Assembly: GCA_910588035.1 (NCBI GenBank)
Contig: CAJUPY010000010.1
Location: 11,834-75,833, forward strand
Origin: an uncultured Muribaculaceae bacterium
Lineage (GTDB): Bacteria; Bacteroidota; Bacteroidia; Bacteroidales; Muribaculaceae
Length of the DNA stretch: 64,000 bases
Reading direction: 5' to 3'
Shown here: piece by piece, positions 48,386 to 57,691 of the stretch
How the letters are laid out: the number at the start of each line of letters is the position of its first letter
How positions within the stretch are numbered: the stretch's first letter is position 1
Position numbers and translations under genes: made by a program
Notes under the pieces: model-generated
What the model was told of the DNA's origin: nothing
Seen by the model: the letters and a program-made list of their open reading frames with translations, nothing else
Databases searched by the model: none

Positions 48386-49957
48386 ATGATTAACCCCAGC
48401 GAGATATCTGAAGTATTAAAAACCCAACTCGAGAACGTCAATTCCAAGGTTTCATTTGAAGAAACCGGCACAGTTCTTGAGGTTGGTGACGGCGTTGCCC
48501 ACGTTTATGGTCTCGATAATGTTTGTGCTAACGAACTTGTCGAATTCGAAAACGGTGTGAAGGGCGTTGCTCTTAACCTTGAAGAGAGCAATGTCGGCGT
48601 CATTCTTTTGAACAACGTGAACAAGGTTACCGAAAACATGACAGTGAGGCGCACCGGCAAAATTGCTTCAATTCCCGTTGGTGACGGCCTTTTCGGTCGT
48701 GTGATCAATGTACTTGGTGAACCGATCGATGGCAGAGGTCCCATTGAGGGCGACTTGATTGACCTGCCTCTTGAACGTAAGGCACCGGGTGTAATTTTCC
48801 GCCAGCCTGTTAAGCAGCCGCTTCAGACCGGCATCAAGGCCGTTGACTCTATGGTGCCGATCGGACGTGGTCAGCGTGAGCTGATCATCGGCGACCGACA
48901 GATAGGAAAGACTGCGATCGCCATTGATACGATCATAAACCAGCGTCGTAATTTTGAAGAAGGCAAACCTGTCTATTGCATATATGTGGCAATAGGACAG
49001 AAAGCATCATCAGTAGCGGCTACTGTTGAGACACTGCGCAAGCATGGTGCTCTTGACTACACTGTCGTGGTTGCCGCAACAGCTGCCGACTCAGCTTCAA
49101 TGCGCTACTATTCACCTTTTGCAGGTGTGGCGATCGGCGAGTTTATCCGCGACACCGGACGCGATGCCTTGATCGTTTATGATGACCTTTCAAAACAAGC
49201 GGTCGCCTATCGAGAGATTTCTCTGATTCTTAAGCGTCCGTCCGGACGTGAGGCTTATCCAGGCGATATCTTCTATCTTCATTCACGACTGCTTGAACGT
49301 GCGGCCAAAATCATTGACAACCAACACGTCGCTTCAATGATGAATGACCTTCCCGACGCTCTCAAACCTATTGTGAAGGGTGGGGGATCTCTGACTGCAC
49401 TCCCGATAATCGAAACCCAGGCAGGCGACGTCTCCGCATATATCCCGACCAACGTGATTTCTATCACCGACGGTCAGATATATCTTGAGACAGCATTGTT
49501 CAACCGCGGTATACGTCCAGCTATCAACGTCGGTATCTCTGTTTCACGCGTCGGAGGAAATGCGCAGATCAAATCGATGAAGAAAGTGGCTGGTACATTG
49601 AAAATTGACCAGGCTCAGTTCCGTGAGCTGGAGTCTTTCACCAAATTTGGCGGTGACATTGACCCCGTGACAGCACGCGTTATTGACCGCGGTCGTAAGA
49701 ATGAACGCTTGCTGATCCAGCCTCAGTATCACCCTGTTGCGGTTGAAGATGAGGTCGCGGTGATTTTCTGCGGTGTCAATGGCCTTCTTGAGTCTGTGCC
49801 CCTCGATAAAGTCGCCGAGTTTGAGAAGTCATATCTCCAGCTGCTCCACGCAAAATATCAGTCAGCTCTCGACGAAATCGCAGCCGGCAAACTCACCGAT
49901 GAAGTGACCGCCACATTAACCCAGGCTGCAAAAGAAGTCTCCGGACGTTTCAATTAA
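48386..49957 (+). CDS. atpA: F-type ATP synthase subunit alpha
   Basis: The 523-residue non-catalytic F1 subunit has Walker A GDRQIGKTA (about 169-177), the VYCIYVAIGQKASSVA run, LIVYDDLSKQAVAYR (about 264-278) and the signature PAINVGISVSRVG (about 372-384). It alternates with beta around gamma. The N-terminal helix (NPSEISEVLKTQLENV) binds delta. It stands in normal order between atpH and atpG and shows the strong codon bias common to the whole block. Confidence 0.98.
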   Translation: MINPSEISEVLKTQLENVNSKVSFEETGTVLEVGDGVAHVYGLDNVCANELVEFENGVKGVALNLEESNVGVILLNNVNKVTENMTVRRTGKIASIPVGDGLFGRVINVLGEPIDGRGPIEGDLIDLPLERKAPGVIFRQPVKQPLQTGIKAVDSMVPIGRGQRELIIGDRQIGKTAIAIDTIINQRRNFEEGKPVYCIYVAIGQKASSVAATVETLRKHGALDYTVVVAATAADSASMRYYSPFAGVAIGEFIRDTGRDALIVYDDLSKQAVAYREISLILKRPSGREAYPGDIFYLHSRLLERAAKIIDNQHVASMMNDLPDALKPIVKGGGSLTALPIIETQAGDVSAYIPTNVISITDGQIYLETALFNRGIRPAINVGISVSRVGGNAQIKSMKKVAGTLKIDQAQFRELESFTKFGGDIDPVTARVIDRGRKNERLLIQPQYHPVAVEDEVAVIFCGVNGLLESVPLDKVAEFEKSYLQLLHAKYQSALDEIAAGKLTDEVTATLTQAAKEVSGRFN

Positions 49958-50006
49958 TCAATGGTAATCAGAACTGTAAAAGTTAATACAATATCGGCTC
50001 AAGGCA

Positions 50007-50891
50007 ATGGCAACCCTACGTGAACTAAAAGGACGAATCGGCTCGGTAGCCTCTTCTGAGAAAATTACCGGTGCGATGAAGATGATCTCGTCTGCTAAAA
50101 TGCATAAGGCTGAGCAGGCGCTGAAGAAACAGCTTCCATACCGTCAGCAGATCGAGACCATTATCGGAAACCTGCTGTCGGCCGATGCCGAGTTCTCGTC
50201 TCCGTTGCTTGAGTCACGTGAAGTCTCTAATGTCGGTATAATCGTATGGGGCTCTGACGACGGTCTGTGTGGTGCCTACAATGTAAATATCTTCAAATTG
50301 TTGCTCGGACGCATCTCGCACTATCGTCAGATATATGGCGATTCCGTGGTGGTCTCGGTCATTCCTGTCGGAGCCAAGATGCTGAAGGCATGCAAGAAGA
50401 TTGAGTCAGACACAATCAAGACCATTGTGGTCGATGGCATAGATTCGAAGTCGACCGGCGATGATGTCAAAAAATTCCTGTCGGGCGTGCGTGACCGTTT
50501 CATCAACGGTGAAGTTGATGTGGTCGACATGCTTTATATGAATTTCAAAAGCATCAGCCGCCAGGTGCCTCGTTTTGAACAATTGCTGCCGATTGATCAG
50601 AAGCAATTCGATGACATGCAGACTCCGGCTCAGAGTGCCCGTCCTTATTTATTCGAACCTGATGTGACAACAATTTTCCGTGAGATCATGCCTCTGTATC
50701 TTCTGTCTGTAATGCAGGAGATCTTCACTGAGAACCGGGCCGCCGAGCAGGCTGCACGCGTGATGGCAATGCAGAGTGCCAATGATAACGCCAAGAAATT
50801 GCTTGATCAGCTTCAGCTTGAATATAACAAACTTCGTCAGCAAAGCATCACGACAGAGCTGCTCGACATTTTGGGCGGACAAGTCAAGTAA
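50007..50891 (+). CDS. atpG: F-type ATP synthase subunit gamma
   Basis: The 294-residue central rotor shaft has the N-terminal helix LKGRIGSVASSEKITGAMKMISSAKM (about 7-32), a Rossmann-like middle (GLCGAYNVNIF near 90) and the C-terminal helix with MQSANDNAKKLLDQLQLEYN. It ends the atp block. Only 45 nt, with no hairpin or promoter, lie between its stop and nuoI, where the complex I genes resume. Confidence 0.96.
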   Translation: MATLRELKGRIGSVASSEKITGAMKMISSAKMHKAEQALKKQLPYRQQIETIIGNLLSADAEFSSPLLESREVSNVGIIVWGSDDGLCGAYNVNIFKLLLGRISHYRQIYGDSVVVSVIPVGAKMLKACKKIESDTIKTIVVDGIDSKSTGDDVKKFLSGVRDRFINGEVDVVDMLYMNFKSISRQVPRFEQLLPIDQKQFDDMQTPAQSARPYLFEPDVTTIFREIMPLYLLSVMQEIFTENRAAEQAARVMAMQSANDNAKKLLDQLQLEYNKLRQQSITTELLDILGGQVK

Positions 50892-50936
50892 ATATATTGA
50901 TAATAAATTAACCACAGAATCATATTCATTTCTCTT

Positions 50937-51554
50937 ATGGGTAGTGTAAAAGATTATTTTTCATCATTAGGTCAGGGAATCGCGAGCCTTGTAAAAGGTC
51001 TTACGGTCACCGGCAAGGAACTTGTAACACCTAAGATCACGGAAAAATATCCCGAAAACCGCGAAACTCACAAGATTCCACAGCGTTTTCGTGCATGTCT
51101 CGAACTTATCTACGATAAGGACGGACGGCACAAATGTATTGCTTGCGGAACATGTGAGCGCAACTGTCCTAACGGAACAATCACCATCGAGTCAAAAATG
51201 GTGGAGACTCCCGACGGCAAGAAGAAAAAGAAGCTCGATCGTTACATCTACGATCTCGGAAGTTGTACCTTCTGTCAGCTTTGTGTGACATCGTGTCCGA
51301 CAGATGCTCTCGAATTCTCAAATGATTTCGAGCAGGCAGTCTTCACACGGTCTAAACTGGTCAAGCAGCTCAATTACCTTCCCGAGGTGCCCGATCCTGA
51401 ACCCACTCCCGAGGAGAAAGCGGCTGCCGAAGCTGCTAAAAAAGCAAGAATCGAGGCTGCTATGAAAGCTGCCGCCGCCAAGAAAGCCGCCGCCGCTGCC
51501 GCCGCAGGCCAAAACGATGGGACTCCGGCTGTCGATTCACAAAAAATAGATTAA
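50937..51554 (+). CDS. nuoI: NADH-quinone oxidoreductase subunit I with Ala/Lys-rich tail
   Basis: The 205-residue ferredoxin-like subunit carries clusters N6a and N6b. Two 4Fe-4S motifs are clear: CIACGTCERNCP (about 63-74) and CTFCQLCVTSCP (about 106-117). They pass electrons to NuoB. The last 60 or so residues form a tail almost made of Ala, Lys and Glu (about 150-195), beyond the normal end of the fold; it is charged, helical-looking and of unknown use. The gene restarts the nuo series after the atp block. No NuoE, NuoF or NuoG is present, so clusters of the NADH module are missing and the direct donor is unknown. Confidence 0.95.
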   Translation: MGSVKDYFSSLGQGIASLVKGLTVTGKELVTPKITEKYPENRETHKIPQRFRACLELIYDKDGRHKCIACGTCERNCPNGTITIESKMVETPDGKKKKKLDRYIYDLGSCTFCQLCVTSCPTDALEFSNDFEQAVFTRSKLVKQLNYLPEVPDPEPTPEEKAAAEAAKKARIEAAMKAAAAKKAAAAAAAGQNDGTPAVDSQKID

Positions 51555-51570
51555 TAAACAATCATTAAAT

Positions 51571-52083
51571 ATGGAATCAGTAGGAAGTATAATCATGTAT
51601 GTGATAATCGTTCTCTCGATTGTCATTTTCTCGATTCTCGCTGTTACCACGCGAAAAATTTTGCGTGCTGCCACCTACCTGCTTTTCACCCTTTTTGCTA
51701 CAGCCGCTATCTATTTCCAACTCGATTATGAGTTTCTGGGGGCTGTTCAGATTGCGGTTTATGCAGGTGGTATCGTCGTCTTGTTTGTATTCTCAATTCT
51801 GTTGACAAGCCGTCCGGGTGACAATAGCGAGAAACTTGCTTCTAAACAGAAAACGCTCGGACTGACCGGAGCTGCCGCGATGCTTCTTGTCGCAGGCTAC
51901 TCTTTGATCAGCCGCATCGAATTTCTTGTTGACCGCCCCGAGATGCAGTCTATTGACATGCAGCAAGTTGGCGAAACGCTTATGGGAACAGGACATTTCC
52001 AATATCTTCTTCCCTTTGAAGCGATCAGTGTGTTGTTACTCGCATGTATAATCGGTGGCGTTGTTGTCGCCCGTAAAAACTAA
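51571..52083 (+). CDS. nuoJ: NADH-quinone oxidoreductase subunit J
   Basis: A 170-residue membrane subunit with five helices. The third helix holds the pi-bulge-type segment and a YAGGIVVLFVFSI block (about 63-75), as in NuoJ. It contributes to the proton path near the quinone junction. The start ATG at 51571 is 16 nt after nuoI, and nuoK follows after 6 nt. The loop at about 76-95 is polar and the last helix ends in VVARKN. Confidence 0.95.
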   Translation: MESVGSIIMYVIIVLSIVIFSILAVTTRKILRAATYLLFTLFATAAIYFQLDYEFLGAVQIAVYAGGIVVLFVFSILLTSRPGDNSEKLASKQKTLGLTGAAAMLLVAGYSLISRIEFLVDRPEMQSIDMQQVGETLMGTGHFQYLLPFEAISVLLLACIIGGVVVARKN

Positions 52084-52089
52084 AAGATC

Positions 52090-52401
52090 ATGGAAATGAC
52101 AATGCTCTGCTATCTTCTTCCGAGCCTTTTCATGTTCTGCTGTGGTGTATATGGATTCATCACACGCAAGAATATGATCGCGATCTTGATTTCGCTCGAA
52201 CTGATGCTTAATGCGGTCGACATTAATTTTGTTGTTTTCAACCGCTATCTTTTCCCGGGCAACATGGAGGGTATGTTCTTCACCCTGTTTGCAATTGCTA
52301 TAGCAGCTGCCGAGACAGCCCTGGCTATCGCTATCATCATCAACATCTTCCGCGTCGCAAGCGACATAGATGTACGTGAAATCAATAAAATGAAATTCTA
52401 A
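52090..52401 (+). CDS. nuoK: NADH-quinone oxidoreductase subunit K
   Basis: A 103-residue, three-helix MrpC-like subunit. Two membrane-buried acids needed for proton transfer are seen: E35 in ISLELMLNAVDINF and E69 in AIAAAETALA. The C-terminal tail (VREINKMKF) faces the cytoplasm. nuoL starts 5 nt after its stop. Confidence 0.96.
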   Translation: MEMTMLCYLLPSLFMFCCGVYGFITRKNMIAILISLELMLNAVDINFVVFNRYLFPGNMEGMFFTLFAIAIAAAETALAIAIIINIFRVASDIDVREINKMKF

Positions 52402-52406
52402 ACTCT

Positions 52407-54437
52407 ATGGAAGCTACGTTACCTATTTTGATCTTATCGATTCCGCTGTTCATGTTCCTCTTTCTCGGGCTCCTCGGGAAATATATGGCACATAAATGGG
52501 CTGGAATTCTCGGAACGCTCGGAATGGGAGTCACAATGATTCTCGCTTACACCGTGGCGTTCACATATTTCTTCTCCGGAAATCCCGAATTCATCAATGG
52601 AGCCGGTGAGCGTCTGCAGTCAATTGTCTTTAATGTCGACTGGCTTCAGTTTACCGACACGTTGGTGATCAGACTCGGATTCCTGCTCGACCCGATCGCT
52701 GCAATGATGCTGGTTGTCATCACGACAATCTCGTTCATGGTTCACCTTTATAGCAACGGCTATATGAGAGACCACCACGGTGTTTGGGAAACCGGTTTCC
52801 AACGCTTTTATGCTTTTCTCTCGCTGTTCAGCTTCTCTATGCTCGGCCTTGTTGTGGCAACCAATATTTTCCAGATGTATATATTCTGGGAGCTTGTGGG
52901 TGCCTCTTCCTATCTTCTCATCGGTTTCTATTACACCAAACCGTCGGCTGTATCAGCTTCTAAGAAAGCGTTTATCGTCACACGTTTTGCCGACCTTGGT
53001 TTCTTGATCGGTATCTTGATTCTGTCATACTACACCGGCACATTCAACTTCACTGAACTTACCTCAGTTCCCGTCGAGGGTATAGCTGATGTATATCAGG
53101 TCAGCGCAGGAACAGCAGAAGCTGTCAAGAGTGTTTTTGCCAACAGTGCTGCCCCGATGTTTATGGGGGCATCAGTCATGACTTGGGCATTGGTGCTCAT
53201 TTTCATGGGTGGTATGGGTAAGTCTGCTATGATGCCTCTCCACATTTGGCTTCCCGATGCAATGGAAGGCCCGACCCCTGTTTCAGCCCTTATCCACGCT
53301 GCAACCATGGTTGTCGCCGGTGTCTACCTTGTCGCACGTCTGTTCCCGCTCTATCTCATGGAGACTGCCGCTCTCGACATCATCGTCGTTGTCGGTGCGT
53401 TCACAGCCCTTTATGCCGCTATGGTCGCTTGCGCCCAGGTTGACATCAAGCGTGTGCTTGCATTCTCGACAATCTCGCAGATTGCATTCATGATGGTATC
53501 ATTGGGAGTCGCCCGTCCTGAATTCCATCACGGAATCGGTTACATGGCTTCGATGTTCCATTTGTTCACACACGCGATGTTCAAGGCGTTGCTCTTCCTT
53601 TGCGCCGGTGCGATCATACATGCCATCGGTTCAAATGACTACACCGAGATGCACGGACTGCGCAAATACATGCCGGTCACACACATCGCTTTCCTCATCG
53701 GCTGTCTCGCTATCGCAGGTATTATCCCGTTTGCAGGATTCTTCTCAAAAGATGAGATTCTTACAGCTTGCTTCGGTCATTCAATGGTCTGGTACATCTG
53801 GATGTCTCTCGTTGCCGGATTGACCGCGTTCTACATGTTCCGTCTCTACTATCTTATTTTCTGGTGGAAAGAACACAAGGTTCATGAAGGACACCACGCT
53901 CCACACGATCAGGCTTGGACCATGACTCTCCCGCTCATTATCCTCTCAGTCGTTTCTTGTGTCGCCGGATTTGTTCCCTTTGGCAATCTCGTCACCTGGA
54001 ATGGTCACCCGATGTTTGACCATGCCGGTTTCTTGACCAATCTCGAGCACCTCGACTGGTCTGTAGCTTGCATCAGCCTTGCAGTTGCGGTTATCGCAAT
54101 ACTGATTGCCACCAAGATGTACATGAAAGAAAATCCGTTGCCCGACAAAATGGAGCAGGCTCTTCCCAATCTCTGGAAATGGTGCCACCACCGTTTCTAC
54201 TGGGACGAACTCTATATGTTCATCACGCATCGCATTATCTTCGGCCTCATCTGTAAACCGATCGCATGGTTCGACCGTCATATTATCGACGGAACGATGG
54301 ACGGACTGGCATTTGTCACCAATAAACTTTCATGGTCGATTCGCGGACTTCAGTCAGGAAATGTTCAGACCTATGTCTGGATCTATCTCATCGGAGTTCT
54401 TCTTCTCGGATCGATCACAGTTCTCTGCTTGATTTAA
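52407..54437 (+). CDS. nuoL: NADH-quinone oxidoreductase subunit L
   Basis: The 676-residue antiporter-like subunit has about 16 membrane helices and the long lateral helix near its C-terminus that braces the membrane arm. Conserved blocks: WELVGASSYLLIGFYY (about 156-171, key Glu), MPLHIWLPDAMEGPTPVSALIHAATMV (about 279-305) with the Lys before it (GKSAMMPLHIW), and KRVLAFSTISQIAFM (about 347-361). It translocates one proton per cycle. It is followed by nuoM after 40 nt. Confidence 0.97.
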   Translation: MEATLPILILSIPLFMFLFLGLLGKYMAHKWAGILGTLGMGVTMILAYTVAFTYFFSGNPEFINGAGERLQSIVFNVDWLQFTDTLVIRLGFLLDPIAAMMLVVITTISFMVHLYSNGYMRDHHGVWETGFQRFYAFLSLFSFSMLGLVVATNIFQMYIFWELVGASSYLLIGFYYTKPSAVSASKKAFIVTRFADLGFLIGILILSYYTGTFNFTELTSVPVEGIADVYQVSAGTAEAVKSVFANSAAPMFMGASVMTWALVLIFMGGMGKSAMMPLHIWLPDAMEGPTPVSALIHAATMVVAGVYLVARLFPLYLMETAALDIIVVVGAFTALYAAMVACAQVDIKRVLAFSTISQIAFMMVSLGVARPEFHHGIGYMASMFHLFTHAMFKALLFLCAGAIIHAIGSNDYTEMHGLRKYMPVTHIAFLIGCLAIAGIIPFAGFFSKDEILTACFGHSMVWYIWMSLVAGLTAFYMFRLYYLIFWWKEHKVHEGHHAPHDQAWTMTLPLIILSVVSCVAGFVPFGNLVTWNGHPMFDHAGFLTNLEHLDWSVACISLAVAVIAILIATKMYMKENPLPDKMEQALPNLWKWCHHRFYWDELYMFITHRIIFGLICKPIAWFDRHIIDGTMDGLAFVTNKLSWSIRGLQSGNVQTYVWIYLIGVLLLGSITVLCLI

Positions 54438-54477
54438 TGTCAACAAAACTATGCCAATCATTAAATAAAAGTAAGCT

Positions 54478-55983
54478 ATGTTCGACAATATATTAATTTA
54501 TTTCGTTGTCATTCCGGTAATCATGCTTGCCGGAGTCGCACTCTGCCAAAACATCAAGCAGATTCGTGCGGTAGCCGTAGTAGGCTCGATAGCATTGACC
54601 GCGCTGTCGGTTTATTTGCTCGCAGACTATCTCGCGCTAAGAGCTGCAGGTGACACTGCTCCAATGCTTTATCAGGGCTCATGGTCTTGGTTCACTCCGC
54701 TCAACATCAACCTCGCGGTCGGTGTCGACGGAATTTCGATCGCGATGTTGCTTCTGTCTTCTATAATTCTGTTGACAGGCTCATTCGCTTCCTGGACAAT
54801 TCAGCAACCCAAGGAGTTCTTCCTCTGGCTGATTCTCCTCTCGACAGGTGTTTTCGGATTTTTCATCTCGATCGACCTGTTCACCATGTTCATGTTCTAC
54901 GAGGTCGCCCTCATCCCGATGTATCTTTTGATCGGTGTCTGGGGTTCAGGAAACAAGAACTATTCGGCTATGAAGCTGACACTGATGCTCATGGGTGGTT
55001 CTGCGTTCCTGATGCTCGGCCTGATCGGAATCTATTATCATTCAGCACCCGAAGGTCAGCCCCTTACATGGAATTTGCTTGAAATTTCAGCTAACAACGC
55101 TATCTCACATGGTTGGCAGCTGTTCCTTTTCCCGATGACATTTGTCGGATTCGGTGTTCTCGGCGCAATGTTCCCGTTCCACACTTGGAGTCCTGACGGT
55201 CACGCCTCAGCTCCGACTGCCGTCTCAATGCTCCATGCCGGAGTCCTTATGAAACTCGGTGGTTATGGCTGCTTCCGTGTCGCTATCTATCTGATGCCTC
55301 AGGCTGCAAACGAATTGGCTTGGATTTTCCTCGTCCTGACCGGTATTTCTGTCGTCTACGGTGCTTTCTCGGCATGTGTTCAAACCGACCTCAAATACAT
55401 CAATGCCTATTCATCGGTCAGCCACTGCGGACTTGTGCTGTTTGCCATTCTGATGCTCAACACGACAGCAATGACAGGTGCTATCATGCAGATGCTTTCT
55501 CACGGTCTGATGACAGCCCTCTTCTTTGCCTTGATCGGTATGATCTACGGACGCACCCACACCCGTGACATCAGGCTGATGGGTGGATTGATGAGAATCA
55601 TGCCTTATCTCGCCGTATGCTATGTTATCGCCGGTATGGCATCACTCGGTCTTCCCGGTCTTTCGGGTTTTGTTGCCGAGATGACGATTTTTGTCGGATC
55701 GTTCCAGCATGCCGACATGTTCCACCGTGTCTTCACTATCATCGCATGCTGCTCGATTGTGATCACCGCTGTATACATTCTTCGTGTTGTCGGCAAACTT
55801 CTGTTTGGCCCTGTTCAGGATAAACATCATCTTGAACTTACCGACGCCACATGGTGGGAACGACTTTCAACGGCCACATTGATCGTATGTGTCGCTGCTA
55901 TCGGATGTTTCCCCAACTTCTTTGCAAGTCTGATCAAATTCACATTCAGCCCCGAGATCTTCACAGTACTCGGCATGAACTAA
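54478..55983 (+). CDS. nuoM: NADH-quinone oxidoreductase subunit M
   Basis: A 501-residue antiporter-like subunit of the membrane arm with about 14 helices. Signatures: FMFYEVALIPMYLLIGVWG (about 138-156, with the Glu), FPFHTWSPDGHASAPTAVSMLHAG (about 236-259) and LKYINAYSSVSHCGL (about 304-318). It pumps one proton. The N-terminal part is hydrophobic and lacks a separate leader. nuoN begins 14 nt later. Confidence 0.97.
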   Translation: MFDNILIYFVVIPVIMLAGVALCQNIKQIRAVAVVGSIALTALSVYLLADYLALRAAGDTAPMLYQGSWSWFTPLNINLAVGVDGISIAMLLLSSIILLTGSFASWTIQQPKEFFLWLILLSTGVFGFFISIDLFTMFMFYEVALIPMYLLIGVWGSGNKNYSAMKLTLMLMGGSAFLMLGLIGIYYHSAPEGQPLTWNLLEISANNAISHGWQLFLFPMTFVGFGVLGAMFPFHTWSPDGHASAPTAVSMLHAGVLMKLGGYGCFRVAIYLMPQAANELAWIFLVLTGISVVYGAFSACVQTDLKYINAYSSVSHCGLVLFAILMLNTTAMTGAIMQMLSHGLMTALFFALIGMIYGRTHTRDIRLMGGLMRIMPYLAVCYVIAGMASLGLPGLSGFVAEMTIFVGSFQHADMFHRVFTIIACCSIVITAVYILRVVGKLLFGPVQDKHHLELTDATWWERLSTATLIVCVAAIGCFPNFFASLIKFTFSPEIFTVLGMN

Positions 55984-55997
55984 TCAATTGACGAAAA

Positions 55998-57467
55998 ATG
56001 GACTATTCTCAGTTTTTAGCAATGAAGCAGGAGATCGGACTCCTTGTCGTCTTTCTCCTTGTCTTCCTCTATGACACGTTCATGCCCAAGAAAGCATTGA
56101 ACGCTACCGCCGGTTTCACCTGCGTGATATTCGCGGTTTTCACTGCTTTGAGTTTCTTTTGTCTCGGTAGCACAGGCAATGAGACCGCATTCTCAGGAAT
56201 GTATGTCACAGGCCCGGTAATGGCGGCAATCAAAAACATACTGAATGTCGGTGTTTTGATTGTGCTCATTCAGGCAATGCGGTGGACTGATTCTGAATTC
56301 CAGATCATGCGCCGTGGCGAATTTTATGAATTACTCCTTGTGACTCTGTTCGGAATGTATCTCATGATTTCGGCCCGTCACTTCCTGTTGTTCGTTATCG
56401 GCCTCGAATCAGCATCACTTCCGTTGGCTGCTATGGTCGCTTTCGATAAGAAACATTATGAGAGCCATGAAGCAGCGGTTAAATATCTGCTTACAGCTGT
56501 CTTTTCTTCGGCAATTTTCATGATGGGTCTCTCGTTTGTCTACGGCCTGTCTGGCTCGCTTTACTTCTATGACATCTATGCCGCGCTCGGTGCCCAGAAC
56601 TCAACGATGGTTGTTGTCGCGATTGCTTTCGTTATCTCGGGCGTCGGTTTCAAACTGTCGCTGGTTCCGTTCCACCTCTGGACCGCCGATGTCTATCAAG
56701 GCGCACCGACTTCAGTCACATCTTATCTGTCGGTCATTTCCAAAGGGGCTGCGGCGTTTGCCTTCCTTGTCATTCTTGTTCAGGTGTTCGGACAATTCTA
56801 TGCCAAAGTGTGGGAATGGATGCTTTATGCCTTGATCGTTCTGACAATCACAATCGGTAACTTGTTCGCGATTCGTCAGCGCAACATGAAGCGTTTCCTC
56901 GCGTTCTCTTCGATTTCCCAGGCCGGATATATCATGCTTGGTGTGATTGCCATGAATGAGACCGGACTCGCCTCGATGATGTACTACATCTTGGTTTATA
57001 TTTTCTCAAACCTTGCTGCTTTTGGTGTCATCGGCGCAATCGAGAATGCTACCGGTAAACTCGATATGACAGATTACAACGGTCTGCATAAGACAAACCC
57101 GCGTCTGTCGTTCGCCATGATGCTTGCAATGTTCTCGCTTGCAGGTATTCCGCCGTTCGCCGGATTCTTCTCGAAGTTCTTTATCTTCACTGGCGCGCTC
57201 CAACAAGGCACAACTGCGATCTATGTTCTTGTCTTGATTGCCTTGATCAACACAATCATCTCTCTCTACTACTACCTGCTTGTTGTCAAGGCAATGTTTA
57301 TCAACACAGAAGAGGAATGTGTGATTCCGACATTCCGTTCAGCTTGCAGCGAGCGTCTCGGTCTCTGGATTTCAGTCGCAGGCATCCTTTGCCTCGGTGT
57401 TGTAAGCTGTTTCTATAACTACCTTCTGAATCTGGCCAACTCATCGTCTCTGTTTTCTGCACTCTGA
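55998..57467 (+). CDS. nuoN: NADH-quinone oxidoreductase subunit N
   Basis: The last gene of the operon encodes a 489-residue membrane-arm subunit of the same antiporter family: GLESASLPLAAMVAFDKKHYESHEAAVKYLL (about 135-165), VPFHLWTADVYQGAPTSVTSYL (about 223-244) and MKRFLAFSSISQAGYIML (about 299-316). A strong terminator 43 nt after the stop ends the nuo-atp transcript. The subunits found (A, B, CD, H, I, J, K, L, M, N) are the complete NADH-module-less complex I of Bacteroidetes. Confidence 0.97.
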   Translation: MDYSQFLAMKQEIGLLVVFLLVFLYDTFMPKKALNATAGFTCVIFAVFTALSFFCLGSTGNETAFSGMYVTGPVMAAIKNILNVGVLIVLIQAMRWTDSEFQIMRRGEFYELLLVTLFGMYLMISARHFLLFVIGLESASLPLAAMVAFDKKHYESHEAAVKYLLTAVFSSAIFMMGLSFVYGLSGSLYFYDIYAALGAQNSTMVVVAIAFVISGVGFKLSLVPFHLWTADVYQGAPTSVTSYLSVISKGAAAFAFLVILVQVFGQFYAKVWEWMLYALIVLTITIGNLFAIRQRNMKRFLAFSSISQAGYIMLGVIAMNETGLASMMYYILVYIFSNLAAFGVIGAIENATGKLDMTDYNGLHKTNPRLSFAMMLAMFSLAGIPPFAGFFSKFFIFTGALQQGTTAIYVLVLIALINTIISLYYYLLVVKAMFINTEEECVIPTFRSACSERLGLWISVAGILCLGVVSCFYNYLLNLANSSSLFSAL

Positions 57468-57509
57468 TGCGATGAGCCTGTAATCAGATGTACTGAAATA
57501 ACATATTTT

Positions 57510-57545
57510 ACTCCCGCACTTCACTATTGGTGCGGGAGTTTTTTT
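57510..57545 (+). terminator. Terminator of the nuo-atp operon
   Basis: A perfect 10-bp GC-rich stem (57510-57519 with 57530-57539, ACTCCCGCAC) and 10-nt loop, followed by a T7 run. It is the first intrinsic terminator after the nuo promoter. Confidence 0.9.
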
Positions 57546-57629
57546 ATAGATCTGATCTGTGGATTCAAGTTCAGTTACCAGGATAATTGTTAAATGTTAT
57601 TAATAAAAGTTGAAATTCATACATTAGTG

Positions 57630-57662
57630 TTGCATTAAAACTACAATAATGTAGTATATTTG
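57630..57662 (+). promoter_or_regulatory. Promoter of the secreted propeller-like gene
   Basis: -7 TATATTTG at 57655-57662 with TTG at 57630-57632, a 22-bp spacer; a small CTACAAT/ATGTAG inverted repeat sits just before the -7 box. Confidence 0.45.
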
Positions 57663-57691
57663 GGGATATTACTAATTAACCATATTTAATT

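Noticed and set aside
51410..51540. Frameshift or assembly error at the NuoI tail
   Set aside because: The frame stays open with regular Ala/Lys codons and a proper stop before nuoJ, so it is read as a real low-complexity tail.
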